Assembly (NCBI RefSeq): GCF_001475935.1
Contig: NZ_LDQA01000009.1
Location: forward strand, 86,904 to 150,903
Length of the DNA stretch: 64,000 nucleotides
Direction: 5' to 3'
Origin: Aureimonas ureilytica
GTDB taxonomy: Bacteria; Pseudomonadota; Alphaproteobacteria; Rhizobiales; Rhizobiaceae
Shown here: piece after piece, positions 16,778 through 26,447 of the stretch
Position numbering within the stretch: position 1 is the first letter of the stretch
Layout: every line of letters starts with the position of its first letter
Position numbers and translations under genes: made by a program
The notes under the pieces: generated by a model
What the model was told of the DNA's origin: nothing
Database searches by the model: none
The model's input: only the letters and a program-made list of their open reading frames with translations

Positions 16778-17041
16778 CGGTTTCTCCGTTCACGTCGGCG
16801 GCGCTGAGTTCCGTCGAGGACGAACCGCGTCGAATGGTTGTTGTTTGAGCTTTGGCCGGCGCACAAGCGCTGCGAAAGCCGATCCCGACCCAACGACAGA
16901 CCGACGAAGCCCAAAGGGTTCGAATTCGGCCCTATCGAATTGACGGGAATTCGGCCCTGCCCTTAGCAAAGATGCCCCCGCTTGGAAAGGGGCGAGCGGG
17001 TTTTTATCGACCCGCTCCCTCGCCGCTCGGCCCGCAAAGCC
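16778..17041. other. intergenic region with a short direct repeat and a hairpin
   Basis: 264 nt between mtgA and rpmF. GAATTCGGCCCT occurs twice in direct orientation (16922-16933 and 16947-16958). A stem CCCGCT/AGCGGG (16977-16982 and 16995-17000) is followed by TTTTT on the plus strand, a weak terminator-like structure whose orientation does not match either flanking gene. The rpmF promoter should lie here. Confidence 0.5.
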
Positions 17042-17884
17042 CTAGCGAGCCCGCAACACGCAGCCGGTATAATCACCGGACGCGCGCGCGCGCGCCTCCA
17101 CGACGCTCGCCAGACGCCGCAGGCCGGCCGAGGGCCGGGCCGGGTCGCGCGTCAGGGGCGAGGGCAGCGCGACGGCCAGAAGCGCGGCCTGGCGCGCCGT
17201 CAGCTGCGAGGCCGGCTTGTTGAAATAGAAGCGCGAGGCCGCGCCGATCCCATAGATGCCATCGCCCCACTCGGCGATGTTGAGATAGATTTCCATCGTG
17301 CGACGCTTGGACCAGACGAAGTCGGCATAGGTCGCGAGCGGCAGTTCCAGCGCCTTGCGCAGGAAGGAGCGGCCGTTCCACAGAAACAGGTTCTTGGCCG
17401 TCTGCATGGGAATGGTGGACGCCCCGCGCCCCGCCTCCCCCTCGTTCACGGCCTGATCCACCACGGTTCCGAGCGCGTCCCAATCCACGCCGCCATGGAA
17501 GCAATATTGCCCGTCTTCCGACATCATGACGGAGGCGATCATGACGGGCGCGATCTGGTCGATCGGCGTCCATTCCCGCTCATAGGGCTGAAAGGAAAAA
17601 TGCTCGGCCAGCATCAGCGTCGAGACCGGATGCACGGCGGGAATCGCATAGATCGGCACGAGCACCGCCGGAATCGCGGCAAGGCCGACCACGGCGAACA
17701 GCGCGGCATAGACCAGCCGCCGGATCATCGGCACCTGCGCATGGCGGCGAGCGGGCGGAGCCTCGTGCTCTTCGCCGAAGTCGCCCGGAGCATAGCCGTC
17801 ATGGCGCTCGACCTCGTCCGCAAAGCCAGCAGTCTCCCGATGGAAAGCGCCGTCGCCAGCGCCTCGTTCAAGCCGGTCGGCCAC
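17042..17884 (-). CDS. mtgA: monofunctional biosynthetic peptidoglycan transglycosylase
   Basis: 280 residues in the longest form. A single membrane anchor (MIRRLVYAALFAVVGLAAIP) is followed by a GT51 domain: MMSEDGQYCFHGGVDW carries the catalytic glutamate, then GRGASTIPMQTAKNLFLW and RRTMEIYLNIAEWG, the family signatures. It polymerises lipid II into glycan strands at the periplasmic face and lacks a transpeptidase domain. The ~50 residues before the anchor are poorly conserved in look; a start at ATG 17728 would put the anchor at the very N terminus, and the GTG at 17884 is uncertain. Confidence 0.92.
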   Translation of the reverse strand: MADRLERGAGDGAFHRETAGFADEVERHDGYAPGDFGEEHEAPPARRHAQVPMIRRLVYAALFAVVGLAAIPAVLVPIYAIPAVHPVSTLMLAEHFSFQPYEREWTPIDQIAPVMIASVMMSEDGQYCFHGGVDWDALGTVVDQAVNEGEAGRGASTIPMQTAKNLFLWNGRSFLRKALELPLATYADFVWSKRRTMEIYLNIAEWGDGIYGIGAASRFYFNKPASQLTARQAALLAVALPSPLTRDPARPSAGLRRLASVVEARARASGDYTGCVLRAR

Positions 17885-18054
17885 GCATCTCGCCCATGAT
17901 CTCCCCGCGCCTCACGGCCGATTGTTACGGTCCGTCATAGCAAGCTCTTGGAAAGCGAGGCAATCGCTCCGCCGAACACGACTTGCGGCAGGGCGCGGCG
18001 AAAGGCACAGAAGGCGCCTGATCGCCTCACATCTCCTCCTGCTTGCGAGCTTCC

Positions 18055-18969
18055 ATGTCCGACAGCGCCGCGCGGCCCGCCTTCGAAACGCAACTCGGCC
18101 AATCCGCCGCGCGCATGGAAGAGGTGCTCCAACAGGCCCTCGCCAGCGACACGGCGTTGCTTTCGGGCGCGCCCGAGCGCTTGCTGGAGGCCATGCGCCA
18201 CGGCGCGCTCGGCGGCGGCAAGCGCCTGCGCCCGTTTCTGGTCGAGGAGAGTGCCGCGCTGTTCGGCGCCTCGGCGCAGGCCGCAGCGCCCGTCGCCGCC
18301 GCGCTCGAATGCATCCACTGCTATTCGCTGGTGCATGACGATCTGCCGGCGATGGACGACGACGACTTGCGCCGGGGCCGCCCGACGGTCCACCGCGCCT
18401 TCGACGAGGCGACAGCGATTCTGGCCGGCGACGCGCTGCTGACGCTCGCTTTCGGCTTGGTCGCCGAGGCCAGTGCCCTGCCCGCCGAGGCCCGTCTGTC
18501 GCTCGTCCAACTTCTCTCGCGCGAAGCCGGGGCCGCCGGCATGGCCGGCGGCCAAGCGCTGGATCTGGCGGCCGAAACGCAGACGCTCTCGGAAGCCGAG
18601 ATCGCGCGAATGCAGGCGATGAAGACCGGGGCTCTTCTAGCCTTCGCGGCCGAGGCGGGGCCGATCCTGGCGGGGGCTCCGGAAGCTGATCGCAAGGTCT
18701 TGCGCCGCTATGGCGAGATCATCGGCCTCGCCTTCCAGCTGGCGGACGATCTCCTGGACGAGACGGCCGATGCCGCGACGCTCGGCAAGGCGGTCGGCAA
18801 GGATCAGGCGCGCGGCAAGAAGACCCTGCCCGCCCTGCGCGGCCAGGACTGGACGCGCGGCGAACTCTCCCGGCTCGTGGCCGAAGCCGAATCCCTCCTC
18901 GCCCCCTATGGCGAGCGGGCCGAGACGCTGCGCCAGACCGCGCGTTTCGTCGCCTTCCGCACGCGGTAG
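18055..18969 (+). CDS. ispA: polyprenyl (farnesyl/geranylgeranyl) diphosphate synthase
   Basis: 304 residues from ATG 18055. The first aspartate-rich motif reads DDLPAMDDDDLRRGRPTVH, with the DDxxxxD spacing of bacterial short-chain enzymes; the second is FQLADDLLDE. The lysine-rich loop near the C terminus (GKKTLPALRG) is also present. It condenses IPP with allylic diphosphates in the cytoplasm. Residues before the first motif (IHCYSLVH) are bulky aromatic, which suggests a C15 or C20 product. ispG lies 3.3 kb further on. The WYL regulator follows after 19 nt on the same strand. Confidence 0.9.
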   Translation: MSDSAARPAFETQLGQSAARMEEVLQQALASDTALLSGAPERLLEAMRHGALGGGKRLRPFLVEESAALFGASAQAAAPVAAALECIHCYSLVHDDLPAMDDDDLRRGRPTVHRAFDEATAILAGDALLTLAFGLVAEASALPAEARLSLVQLLSREAGAAGMAGGQALDLAAETQTLSEAEIARMQAMKTGALLAFAAEAGPILAGAPEADRKVLRRYGEIIGLAFQLADDLLDETADAATLGKAVGKDQARGKKTLPALRGQDWTRGELSRLVAEAESLLAPYGERAETLRQTARFVAFRTR

Positions 18970-18988
18970 GCCGCGCACCGCACCGGCC

Positions 18989-19693
18989 ATGTCGCGCTCC
19001 GAACGCCTGCTCGATCTCCTCCAGCTCCTGCGCCGCCATCGCCAGCCGGTGAGCGGGCGGGCGCTGGCGGAAGAGCTCGGCGTCAGTCTGCGCACGCTCT
19101 ACCGCGACATCGCCAGTCTTCAGGCCATGGGGGCCGAGATCGAGGGCGAGGCCGGGCTCGGCTATGTCCTGAAGCCCGGCTTCCATCTGCCACCGCTGAT
19201 GTTCCGGCCGGACGAGTTGCAGGCCTTGGCGCTCGGCGCGCGCTGGGTGGCGGACCGGGCGGATGCGGATTTGAGCGAGGCCGCGCTGAGCGCCCTGTCG
19301 CGCATCGCGGCCGTCCTGCCGCCCGACCTCAAGGCCGATCTCGACGCTTCCGCCCTTCTTCTCGGCCCGGCCAAGGGATTCGTGAGCGATAGCGTGAACA
19401 CGGCGCTGCTGCGACAGGCGATCCGGGGCGGGCGCAAGCTGCGCCTCTCCTATCGCGATGCCTCGGACATGGCGTCCGAGCGGGTCATCTGGCCCTTCGC
19501 GCTGGCCTTCTTCGAGGGGGTGCGGCTGCTGCTCGGTTGGTGCGAGTTGAGAGAAAGCTTCCGCAACTTTCGCACCGATCGTATCGTCTCGGCCGAGCTT
19601 TTGACGGAGCGAAGCCCCAAGCGTCCACCCGTCCTTCTCAAGGAATGGCGGGTTGCTGAGGGCATCAAGGCCGGTCGCGAGATCGGCGCATGA
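18989..19693 (+). CDS. YafY-type HTH/WYL-domain transcriptional regulator
   Basis: 234 residues from ATG 18989, 19 nt after the prenyl synthase stop. The N terminus is a winged HTH of the DeoR-like HTH_11 type (RALAEELGVSLRTLYRDI, then GAEIEGEAGLGYVL wing). Residues ~135-210 form a WYL domain in which the family motif is divergent (LRLSYRDASDMASERVIWPFALAFFEGVRLLLGW). WYL domains bind nucleic acid or nucleotide ligands and control metabolism or defence genes. Its stop overlaps the start region of the next M20 gene, so the pair is probably co-transcribed. Confidence 0.88.
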   Translation: MSRSERLLDLLQLLRRHRQPVSGRALAEELGVSLRTLYRDIASLQAMGAEIEGEAGLGYVLKPGFHLPPLMFRPDELQALALGARWVADRADADLSEAALSALSRIAAVLPPDLKADLDASALLLGPAKGFVSDSVNTALLRQAIRGGRKLRLSYRDASDMASERVIWPFALAFFEGVRLLLGWCELRESFRNFRTDRIVSAELLTERSPKRPPVLLKEWRVAEGIKAGREIGA

Positions 19694-19704
19694 AAGGGAA
19701 TCGG

Positions 19705-20850
19705 ATGGAGTTCGATCGGCAGGCATTGAGCCAGGCCATCGCCTTTCGCCGCGCGCTGCATCAAGCGCCGGAACTCTCCGGCGAGGAGGCGCGCACGGCC
19801 GAGACGGTGGCGGCGCGGCTGCACGGATTTGCGCCCGACCAACTCCTCACCGGCCTCGGCGGCCACGGCGTCGCCTGCATCTTCGAAGGCGCGGAGCCGG
19901 GGCCGAGTCTGCTTCTGCGGTGCGAACTCGACGCGCTGCCGATCGAGGAAATCAGCGATGCGCCGCATCGCTCACGCATTCTTGGAAAGGGCCATCTCTG
20001 CGGCCATGACGGGCATTCGGCCATTCTGACGCTGGTCGCCTCCGCACTTTCCCAACGTCGCCCGGCGCGCGGGCGCGTCATCCTCCTGTTCCAGCCGGCG
20101 GAGGAAACCGGCGCGGGGGCTGCGGCCGTGCTGGCCGACCCCGCCTTTGCCGCGATCCGGCCCGACATGGCGCTGTCGCTGCACAATCTGCCCGGCCTGC
20201 CCCTGGGCGAAGCGTCCTTGCGCGAAGGGCCGGTCAATTGCGCCTCGCGCGGCCTGCGGATCACGCTCTCGGGCAAGACCGCCCATGCCTCCATGCCGCA
20301 GGACGGGCTTTCGCCCATGGCCGCCATGACCCGCCTCATGCCTGCGCTCGCGGCACTCGGGCCGGGCGGCGCGTTGGACGAGAGTTTTCGTCTGGTCACG
20401 ATCACCCATGCGCGCCTCGGCGAGCCCGCCTTCGGCATCGCGCCCGGAACGGGCGAAATCTGGGCGACGCTGCGCACGCTCCGCGACGAGGCGATGGCGG
20501 CGCTGATTGAGGAAGCCGAGCGGCTCGTCATCAGCGAGGCCGATGCGGCGGGCCTCGGCCATGCCCTCGCCTACGAGGACATCTTCACCCATTGCGAGAA
20601 CCACCCCGCAGCCGTCGCGCTCCTGCGCAGCGCGCTGGACGCGGAAGGCATCGCGCATCGGCCGGGCGAGCCGATGTACCCCTCAGAAGATTTCGGCCGC
20701 TTCGCCTCCGTCTCGCGCTCGGCCATGTTCTTTCTGGGCGCAGGCCTCGACCATCCGCGCCTCCACAATCCCGACTACGACTTCCCCGACGATCTCATCG
20801 CCATCGGCGCGCGGGTGTTTCTGAGAGCGGTGCGCGAGGCCTTGGGCTAG
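19705..20850 (+). CDS. M20 family amidohydrolase
   Basis: About 381 residues from ATG 19705, preferred because AAAGGGA sits five bases before it; an ATG at 19690 overlapping the upstream stop is also in frame. Metal-site motifs are HLCGHDGHSAIL and FQPAEETGAG, and the dimerisation domain contains SGKTAHASMPQDG. The family hydrolyses N-acyl amino acids and related amides. It shares architecture but little close sequence with the M20 protein at 5412-6602. It sits behind the WYL regulator and just before a convergent histidine phosphatase gene. Confidence 0.9.
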   Translation: MEFDRQALSQAIAFRRALHQAPELSGEEARTAETVAARLHGFAPDQLLTGLGGHGVACIFEGAEPGPSLLLRCELDALPIEEISDAPHRSRILGKGHLCGHDGHSAILTLVASALSQRRPARGRVILLFQPAEETGAGAAAVLADPAFAAIRPDMALSLHNLPGLPLGEASLREGPVNCASRGLRITLSGKTAHASMPQDGLSPMAAMTRLMPALAALGPGGALDESFRLVTITHARLGEPAFGIAPGTGEIWATLRTLRDEAMAALIEEAERLVISEADAAGLGHALAYEDIFTHCENHPAAVALLRSALDAEGIAHRPGEPMYPSEDFGRFASVSRSAMFFLGAGLDHPRLHNPDYDFPDDLIAIGARVFLRAVREALG

Positions 20851-20855
20851 CCCCC

Positions 20856-21434
20856 TCACGCCCTTGGCGCGATGGGCTCCCAGCCATGGCGGATCGCAAG
20901 GTCCGGCAGGGTCGCGCTCCAGACATGGCCCTGAAACGGCTGGTCCTCGGCGCGCGAGATGGGGCGCCCCGCCAGCGCGCAGAAGAGCAGCGTGCCGACC
21001 GCGCCATGAGCGACGATGGCGAGATCGCCTCCCCCTTCATGCTGCCGGACGATGCCGCGCATCGCATCGGTGATACGGGTCTGCGCATCCACCGCGCGCT
21101 CCCAGCCGCGCACGCTCGTCTGCGGCTCGGCAAAGAAGGCATCGGCCACGGTCTCGAACTCCGCCGGCGGCAGGAAGCCCGTCGCGCTGCGGTCGTTCTC
21201 GCCGAGTTCCGCCAAGACCTCGACGCCGAGCCCCCAGCGCCCGGCCAGGATGCCGGCGGCCTCGATGGCCTTGGTTTCGGTGCTCGCCCAGACCTGGCGG
21301 AGGCCGCTTAGCGCAGGTTGCCCGGCGAAACGGCGCATGCGCTCGATGCCGGAGGGTGCGAGGTGCCAGCGCTCGACCGGCACCAGCGGATCGACCACGA
21401 CCTCGGGATGGCTGATGAAGAAGAGTGTGGCCAT
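20856..21434 (-). CDS. histidine phosphatase superfamily protein with altered RHG motif
   Basis: 192 residues with the phosphoglycerate-mutase-like fold: N-terminal strand ATLFFISHPEVVVDP, then WASTETKAIEAA (counterpart of SSPLxRAxET), and AIVAHGAVGTLL carrying the second histidine. In the usual RHG triad the first residue is arginine; here it is serine (SHP), with the nucleophilic histidine kept. This is a recognisable proteobacterial subgroup, and phosphatase activity is not assured. It ends only six bases after the convergent M20 gene and lies downstream of the transglycosylase gene on the same strand with a 3-nt gap, so it probably belongs to the ispG operon. Confidence 0.85.
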   Translation of the reverse strand: MATLFFISHPEVVVDPLVPVERWHLAPSGIERMRRFAGQPALSGLRQVWASTETKAIEAAGILAGRWGLGVEVLAELGENDRSATGFLPPAEFETVADAFFAEPQTSVRGWERAVDAQTRITDAMRGIVRQHEGGGDLAIVAHGAVGTLLFCALAGRPISRAEDQPFQGHVWSATLPDLAIRHGWEPIAPRA

Positions 21435-21437
21435 AGC

Positions 21438-22301
21438 TCAGCGGTTCTTGATGACGACGCAGGAGCCGCCGACATTGCGATATTTGTTGCAGAAGGCGTC
21501 GGCCGCACCGCGCGTGTTGGCGCCGATGCGAATGGCGGTGATCCGGCGCGGGCCGGAGAGCGGCCGCGTGCGCATCACGATCGGCTCGACGCCGCCGAGA
21601 ATGCCGGGATAGCGATCCTGCAGCTTGCGATAGAGGCGAACGGCGATGGCCTCGTTGGGATGGCCGGCGACCTGCGCGCCCCAGGGGCGCATGGGCGCGC
21701 TCTCGGCCGCCGCGAAGACGGCGCGTGTCGGCAGAATGGGCAGCCGGCGGCAGGCAAGCGCGAAATCCAGATCCTTCACCAGCGGCTCCACGGCCGCCTC
21801 GCGTTTTTCCTCGCGAAACCAGGACGCCGGCTGCGCGGTGATGGAGAGGACGTAATCCTCGGTCTCATAGGGCAGCCGCCCGCCGCTCTGCATCCACCGC
21901 TTCACGCGGTTGATGCCGCCATTATAGGCCGCCGCCGCCAGCCCCCAGGAGCCGAGTTCCGAGCGCAGATCGCGCAGATAGGTCGCGGAATGGCGCAGCG
22001 CCTCGCGCTTGTCGAACGGGTCCGACAGGCCGCGCTCCTTGGCCGTGAAAGGCATGAACTGGGCGATGCCCTGCGCGCCGACGGGGGACTGGGCGGATTC
22101 GTCGAAGCGCGATTCCTTCCAGATCAGGCGCGCGAAGAATTCCGGCGCCATGCCGACGGATTTGGCGTTCTCGGCGATGAGATCGCAGATTTCGGCCACG
22201 CGCGGATTGTTCTTCTCGCCCGTCTTGTCCTCGGCCTTGGCGCTTGGCGTGAGGGCGAGCGCCAAGGCAACGGCGGCGAGAGAAAGACGACGTCCTGTCA
22301 T
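21438..22301 (-). CDS. lytic transglycosylase (SLT domain), secreted
   Basis: 287 residues. A signal peptide is clear ([23 protein letters not shown]). The SLT domain follows: [20 protein letters not shown] contains the catalytic glutamate in the ES motif, then [15 protein letters not shown] and [15 protein letters not shown]. It cleaves peptidoglycan with 1,6-anhydromuramic acid formation. The C-terminal ~120 residues contain two cysteines ([15 protein letters not shown]), probably disulfide-linked. Its ATG overlaps the ispG stop (ATGA), so translation is likely coupled. Confidence 0.9.
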   Translation of the reverse strand: MTGRRLSLAAVALALALTPSAKAEDKTGEKNNPRVAEICDLIAENAKSVGMAPEFFARLIWKESRFDESAQSPVGAQGIAQFMPFTAKERGLSDPFDKREALRHSATYLRDLRSELGSWGLAAAAYNGGINRVKRWMQSGGRLPYETEDYVLSITAQPASWFREEKREAAVEPLVKDLDFALACRRLPILPTRAVFAAAESAPMRPWGAQVAGHPNEAIAVRLYRKLQDRYPGILGGVEPIVMRTRPLSGPRRITAIRIGANTRGAADAFCNKYRNVGGSCVVIKNR

Positions 22302-23566
22302 TCGGCGGCGGCGCGCCCGCCCCCGAAGCGGCGCTCGATATAGGCGAGCACCATCTCGTGGAATTCCTGCGCGATGCCCGCGCCGCGTAAGGTGGCGACC
22401 TTCACCCCGTCCATGTAGACGGGGGCGGAGGGCACCTCGGCGGTGCCGGGCAGCGAGATGCCGATATCGGCGTGTTTGGACTCGCCCGGCCCATTGACGA
22501 TGCAGCCCATGACGGCGACCGACAGCGCCTCGACGCCGGGATAGCGCTCGCGCCATTCGGGCATGTTGCGACGGATATCGTTCTGGATCGTCTCCGCCAA
22601 CTCTTGGAACAAGGTCGAGGTCGTGCGCCCGCAGCCGGGGCAAGCCGCGACGATCGGGATGAACTGCCGGAAGCCCATGGTCTGGAGAAGTTCCTGCGCG
22701 ACCTGCACTTCCTTGGTGCGGTCGCCGCCGGGCTCGGGCGTCAGCGACACGCGGATCGTGTCGCCGATGCCTTCCTGCAGGAGAATGCCCATGGCGGCCG
22801 ACGAGGCGACGATGCCCTTCGAGCCCATGCCCGCTTCCGTCAGGCCGAGATGGATCGCATGGTCGGTGCGCCGCGACAGGTCGCGATAGACGGCGATGAG
22901 ATCCTGAACGTTGGAGACCTTGGCGGACAGAATGATCTTCTCGCGCGCGAGGCCCGTCTCCTCCGCCAGCGCGGCGGAATGAAGCGCGGACTGGATGATC
23001 GATTCCCGCATGACCGCGCGCGCCGAAAGCGGCTGCGCGAGGGCCGAGTTCTCGTCCATCAGCCGGGTCAGGAGTTCCTGGTCGAGCGAGCCCCAGTTGA
23101 CGCCGATGCGCACCGGCTTGTCGTGCCGGATGGCCATTTCGATGATGTCGACGAACTGCCGGTCCTTCTTGTCCTTGAAGCCGACATTGCCGGGGTTGAT
23201 GCGGTACTTCGCGAGCGCTGCCGCGCAGTCGGGATAATCGGCGAGCAGCTTGTGGCCGATATAGTGAAAGTCGCCGACCAGCGGCACGGAGAGACCCAGC
23301 CGGTCCAGCCGCTCACGAATGCGCGGCACGGCGGCGGCCGATTCCGGCCGGTCCACGGTGATGCGCACGATCTCCGAGCCCGCGCGCGCCAGCTGGGCGA
23401 CCTGTGCGACGGTGGAATCCACATCCGCCGTGTCGGTGTTGGTCATGGACTGAACGACCACCGGGGCCGGTCCGCCGACGAGAACGCCGCCGACATTCAC
23501 GCCCACCGTGCGGCGGCGGGGCAACGGGTCGGCGAGAACGGGGTCGATCGGCGTGGCTGACGTCAT
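22298..23566 (-). CDS. ispG: 4-hydroxy-3-methylbut-2-en-1-yl diphosphate synthase
   Basis: 422 residues from ATG 23566; the same frame stays open far upstream but loses homology. It carries out the penultimate MEP-pathway step, reducing MEcPP to HMBPP. The [4Fe-4S] ligands are C309 and C312 in CPGCGRT, and C355 and E362 in [12 protein letters not shown]-barrel motifs [12 protein letters not shown] and [12 protein letters not shown] are at the N terminus. It heads an apparent operon with the lytic transglycosylase and histidine phosphatase genes. Confidence 0.96.
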   Translation of the reverse strand: MTSATPIDPVLADPLPRRRTVGVNVGGVLVGGPAPVVVQSMTNTDTADVDSTVAQVAQLARAGSEIVRITVDRPESAAAVPRIRERLDRLGLSVPLVGDFHYIGHKLLADYPDCAAALAKYRINPGNVGFKDKKDRQFVDIIEMAIRHDKPVRIGVNWGSLDQELLTRLMDENSALAQPLSARAVMRESIIQSALHSAALAEETGLAREKIILSAKVSNVQDLIAVYRDLSRRTDHAIHLGLTEAGMGSKGIVASSAAMGILLQEGIGDTIRVSLTPEPGGDRTKEVQVAQELLQTMGFRQFIPIVAACPGCGRTTSTLFQELAETIQNDIRRNMPEWRERYPGVEALSVAVMGCIVNGPGESKHADIGISLPGTAEVPSAPVYMDGVKVATLRGAGIAQEFHEMVLAYIERRFGGGRAAAE

Positions 23567-23816
23567 CGGGTCGGCTTTCCAGCGAAAAGGGCGATGGCTC
23601 CCGGCACAAGGCCGAGTGCCGCTTTGGTCTATATCGCCGCGCATATCTGTCAAATGAAGAGAGGGCGTTCTTGCAGAGACTTCGTGTCGCGAGCATGACA
23701 CGGGCCAGCTTCGGCGGCTTGCGTGTCGATGGCCGGACTGGCACCTGTCGCGGGCGGAGCACGCCTCCCGGCCGGGGATGCCCAGTGTCCGCCCACCGTG
23801 TTCAACAGGAGAGCCC

Positions 23817-23975
23817 ATGACGCCCGGCGCCGCCCTTGCCCTGTTCTGCCTTCTCATGCTGGTCGGTTTCCTGCCGATCTGGCCGTGGTCGCGCGGCTGG
23901 AGCTTCCGGCCGGCCATCCTGCTCGGGGTGATCTTCACCTTCGCGATCATGGTCTGGGTCACCATCCTCGTTTGA
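23817..23975 (+). CDS. small membrane protein, DUF3309-like
   Basis: 52 residues from ATG 23817 behind AGGAGAG. It is two hydrophobic helices joined by a Pro/Trp/Arg-rich turn ([14 protein letters not shown]). The same turn motif occurs in the neighbouring 52-residue DUF3309 protein, so the two are likely diverged duplicates. Function is unknown; such proteins are often stress-associated in alphaproteobacteria. Confidence 0.7.
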   Translation: MTPGAALALFCLLMLVGFLPIWPWSRGWSFRPAILLGVIFTFAIMVWVTILV

Positions 23976-24073
23976 AGGCCGATGCGGCGATCGTAAGTCA
24001 ATTGTGACGATTTTGTGGAACCGAACACGTCCGCGTGAGTTCTGGGGGCGTCGTGTTTTCTACGGAGTTCCCC

Positions 24074-24232
24074 ATGTCCATCGGCACCATTCTTCTGATC
24101 GTCCTGATCCTGCTCCTGATCGGCGCCTTTCCCGGCTGGGGCTACTCGCGCGGATGGGGCTACGGGCCGAGCGGCCTTCTGGGCTTCCTGCTCGTGGTCG
24201 TGATCGTGCTGCTCCTGATGGGACGCATATAA
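24074..24232 (+). CDS. DUF3309 family small membrane protein
   Basis: 52 residues from ATG 24074 with GGAG upstream. Sequence [20 protein letters not shown], a turn with [14 protein letters not shown], and a second helix ending LLLMGRI fit DUF3309, a short two-helix family of unknown function widespread in Rhizobiales and Sphingomonads. A strong terminator follows within 8 nt. The 98-nt gap to the upstream paralogue may contain its own promoter. Confidence 0.85.
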   Translation: MSIGTILLIVLILLLIGAFPGWGYSRGWGYGPSGLLGFLLVVVIVLLLMGRI

Positions 24233-24239
24233 GAATTTC

Positions 24240-24262
24240 GGGGCCGCCGTTTCGGCGGCCCC
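24240..24262. terminator. bidirectional terminator
   Basis: Perfect 10-bp stem GGGGCCGCCG (24240-24249) and CGGCGGCCCC (24253-24262) with TTT loop and TTT after it. It lies between the DUF3309 gene and the convergent MFS gene that ends at 24270. Confidence 0.85.
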
Positions 24263-24269
24263 TTTCACT

Positions 24270-25499
24270 TCAATGCCCGTCGCGCCGATCCGCGCCGTGC
24301 ATCAGCCCGGACAGGACGAGAATCACGAGCAGGCAGACGCAAAGCCCGAGGAACACCGGCGAGAAGCCGAAATGCTGGGCGAAATAGCCGATGGCGGACG
24401 GCGCGACGAGAATGCCGCTATAGCCGATCGAGGTCGCGATCGAGATGGCAACGCCCGGCTTCAGCCCCTCGATATTGCCCGCCGCCGAAAAGGCGATCGG
24501 CACGAGATTGGAAAGCCCGATCCCGAGGATCGCAAAGCCGATCAGCGCGACGGTGAGGCCCCCGGCAAAGCTCACCAGAACCAGCCCCGCCACCGCAAAG
24601 CCGACCGACAAGCGGATCGTGCGAACCGCGCCGAGCCGGTCCCGCAGCCCGTCTCCCAGAAACCGGAACAGCGCCATGGTGGCCGAGAAGGCCGCGAAGG
24701 CGAGGCCGGACATTTCGATGTCGATGCCGAGTTCGCGCACGAGATAGATGGCGCTCCAGTCGATCGTCGCTCCTTCCGGGATCATGGAGAAGAGCGCGCA
24801 GACGCCGAGCGCCACCGCGATCAGACGCCCACGGCTGGACGTCGCGGGAGCGCCTTGCCCGTCCGTCTCGGCCGCGGCCGGCGCGTCGTGGGGTGACGTT
24901 CGATCCTCCATCAGCGACCGGCTGATCGGCCAGAGCGCGGCCAGCATGACGAGGGCGACCACGCTCGCCTGCCCCACCGAACCGATCGCCCCGATGAGGG
25001 GGCCGCCCACAGCCGCGCCCAGAACCCCGCCGACCGACCAGAACCCATGGCACGATGACATCATGGCCTGATGCAGCGTGCGCTCGGTCGCTACCGCATT
25101 GGCGTTCATCGCGACATCCATGCCGCCCATCGTCATGCCGAAAAAGAGGATCGCGGCGGCCGCCCAGAGCGGGCTCGGTGCGAGCACCAGAAGAAGCAGC
25201 GCAAAGGCCAGAAGCGCCTGAAGCACGAGGGTCGGCTTGCGCGAGCCGAAGCGCGCCGTCGCCGCGCCGACCATCGGCATGGCCGCGATGGCGCCGAGGC
25301 CGAAGACGAGGATCAGAAGGCCCAGCCGGCTTTCGCTCAGGCCCAGCCGCTCGGCCAGAAGCGGCACCTGCGGCGTCCAGTTGCCGAGCACAAACCCGTT
25401 CACCAGAAAGGCCAGCGACACCGCGATCCGGCGCGCGGGCCAGGCGGCCATGCGAGGGCGCTCGAGGTCCGAAGCGTGGGACAAAATCATTTCCTTCAT
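24270..25499 (-). CDS. MFS transporter
   Basis: About 409 residues with twelve predicted membrane helices. It begins [20 protein letters not shown], typical of the YbjJ/FucP-like MFS group, and contains the loop motif [12 protein letters not shown] (motif A equivalent GxxxDRxGRR). The middle loop is charged and hydrophilic ([20 protein letters not shown]). ATG 25499 is chosen; a TTG at 25535 and an ATG at 25490 are alternatives and none has an ideal ribosome-binding site. It lies 120 nt downstream of a DeoR-family gene on the same strand, suggesting a regulated sugar or polyol transporter, but the substrate is unknown. Confidence 0.85.
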   Translation of the reverse strand: MKEMILSHASDLERPRMAAWPARRIAVSLAFLVNGFVLGNWTPQVPLLAERLGLSESRLGLLILVFGLGAIAAMPMVGAATARFGSRKPTLVLQALLAFALLLLVLAPSPLWAAAAILFFGMTMGGMDVAMNANAVATERTLHQAMMSSCHGFWSVGGVLGAAVGGPLIGAIGSVGQASVVALVMLAALWPISRSLMEDRTSPHDAPAAAETDGQGAPATSSRGRLIAVALGVCALFSMIPEGATIDWSAIYLVRELGIDIEMSGLAFAAFSATMALFRFLGDGLRDRLGAVRTIRLSVGFAVAGLVLVSFAGGLTVALIGFAILGIGLSNLVPIAFSAAGNIEGLKPGVAISIATSIGYSGILVAPSAIGYFAQHFGFSPVFLGLCVCLLVILVLSGLMHGADRRDGH

Positions 25500-25619
25500 T
25501 GAGACGGGCACGAGCCTCAGTTCGTTATGAATCAAAAGCGCGCGAGGTCGAGCCTTGGGAACCGCAAGCAGCGGAAGCGGTGGAGCAACGGCCGTTCGGG
25601 ATTGCGGGGCCGCGCACCG

Positions 25620-26447
25620 TCAGGCCCGTGACTTCGCTCGCGCCACGCCGCCCTCTCCCACAGGCGGCCGGGCGCGCAGAATGCGAAGACCGACCGCTTC
25701 CAGCGCCGCAACGCTCGCCTCCGGCGCATCATGCTCCACGACGAGCGTGTCCAATCCCGCCGTGGGCAGGACATGGAAGGGCGCGACGCTGGCCAGTCTC
25801 TCGTTGACCACGGCCGCCACGACCGCCCCGGCTTGAGCGCTCAGAACGCGCTTGAACTCGGCGTCCTCGTAGTCTTGCGCGGTGATGCCGATTTCGGCAT
25901 CGACCGCGCAGACGCCGAGAACTAGAAGGCTCGAGCGCAGCGCTTCGGCAGCGCGCAAGCTGGCGGCGCCAAGACACGCGCCCGTGCGCGGGTTGACTCG
26001 TCCGCCGAGCAGGATGACTTCGACCTGGGGCCGATCCTCCAAAGCGCAGGCGATGGCGGGGGAATGGGTCACGACGGTCAGGGCGCGATCGGTCGGCAGT
26101 GCCTCGGCCACGAGGATATTGGTAGAGCCGGCGTCGATGAAGAGCGTCGCGTCCGGCCCGGACATATCGGCGATGCGCTCGCCCAGGGCTTGCGCCAGTG
26201 CCCTCTTGCGCCCGCTCGCCTCCGCCCGGCGAAGGTTGAGAGGCACGACTGCCGGCGCGGGCGGCAGCGCGCCGCCATAGACGCGGCGGCAGAGCCCGGC
26301 CGAGGCGAGCTCGCGCAAGTCCCGCCGGATCGTGTCCTCCGAGACGCCGAAGTCTCGGGCGAGCTCCGACGCCAGCACGCGGCCTTCGAGCGACAGCCGC
26401 TCGCGAATGCGCCCGTGCCGTTCGGGCGTCATCGGCATCATGTTCAT
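25620..26447 (-). CDS. DeoR/GlpR family transcriptional regulator
   Basis: 275 residues. The N-terminal HTH reads RVLASELARDFGVSEDTIRRDLRELA with the family signature, then GLCRRVYGGALPP. Residues ~80-240 form the DeoR sensor domain (TLFIDAGSTNILVAEAL, VVTHSPAIACAL, VEVILLGGRVNPRTGACLG) that binds phosphorylated sugars. Such proteins repress sugar catabolism or transport operons, here probably the MFS gene just downstream and itself. A 16-bp palindrome about 70 nt upstream of the start could be its operator. Confidence 0.88.
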   Translation of the reverse strand: MNMMPMTPERHGRIRERLSLEGRVLASELARDFGVSEDTIRRDLRELASAGLCRRVYGGALPPAPAVVPLNLRRAEASGRKRALAQALGERIADMSGPDATLFIDAGSTNILVAEALPTDRALTVVTHSPAIACALEDRPQVEVILLGGRVNPRTGACLGAASLRAAEALRSSLLVLGVCAVDAEIGITAQDYEDAEFKRVLSAQAGAVVAAVVNERLASVAPFHVLPTAGLDTLVVEHDAPEASVAALEAVGLRILRARPPVGEGGVARAKSRA

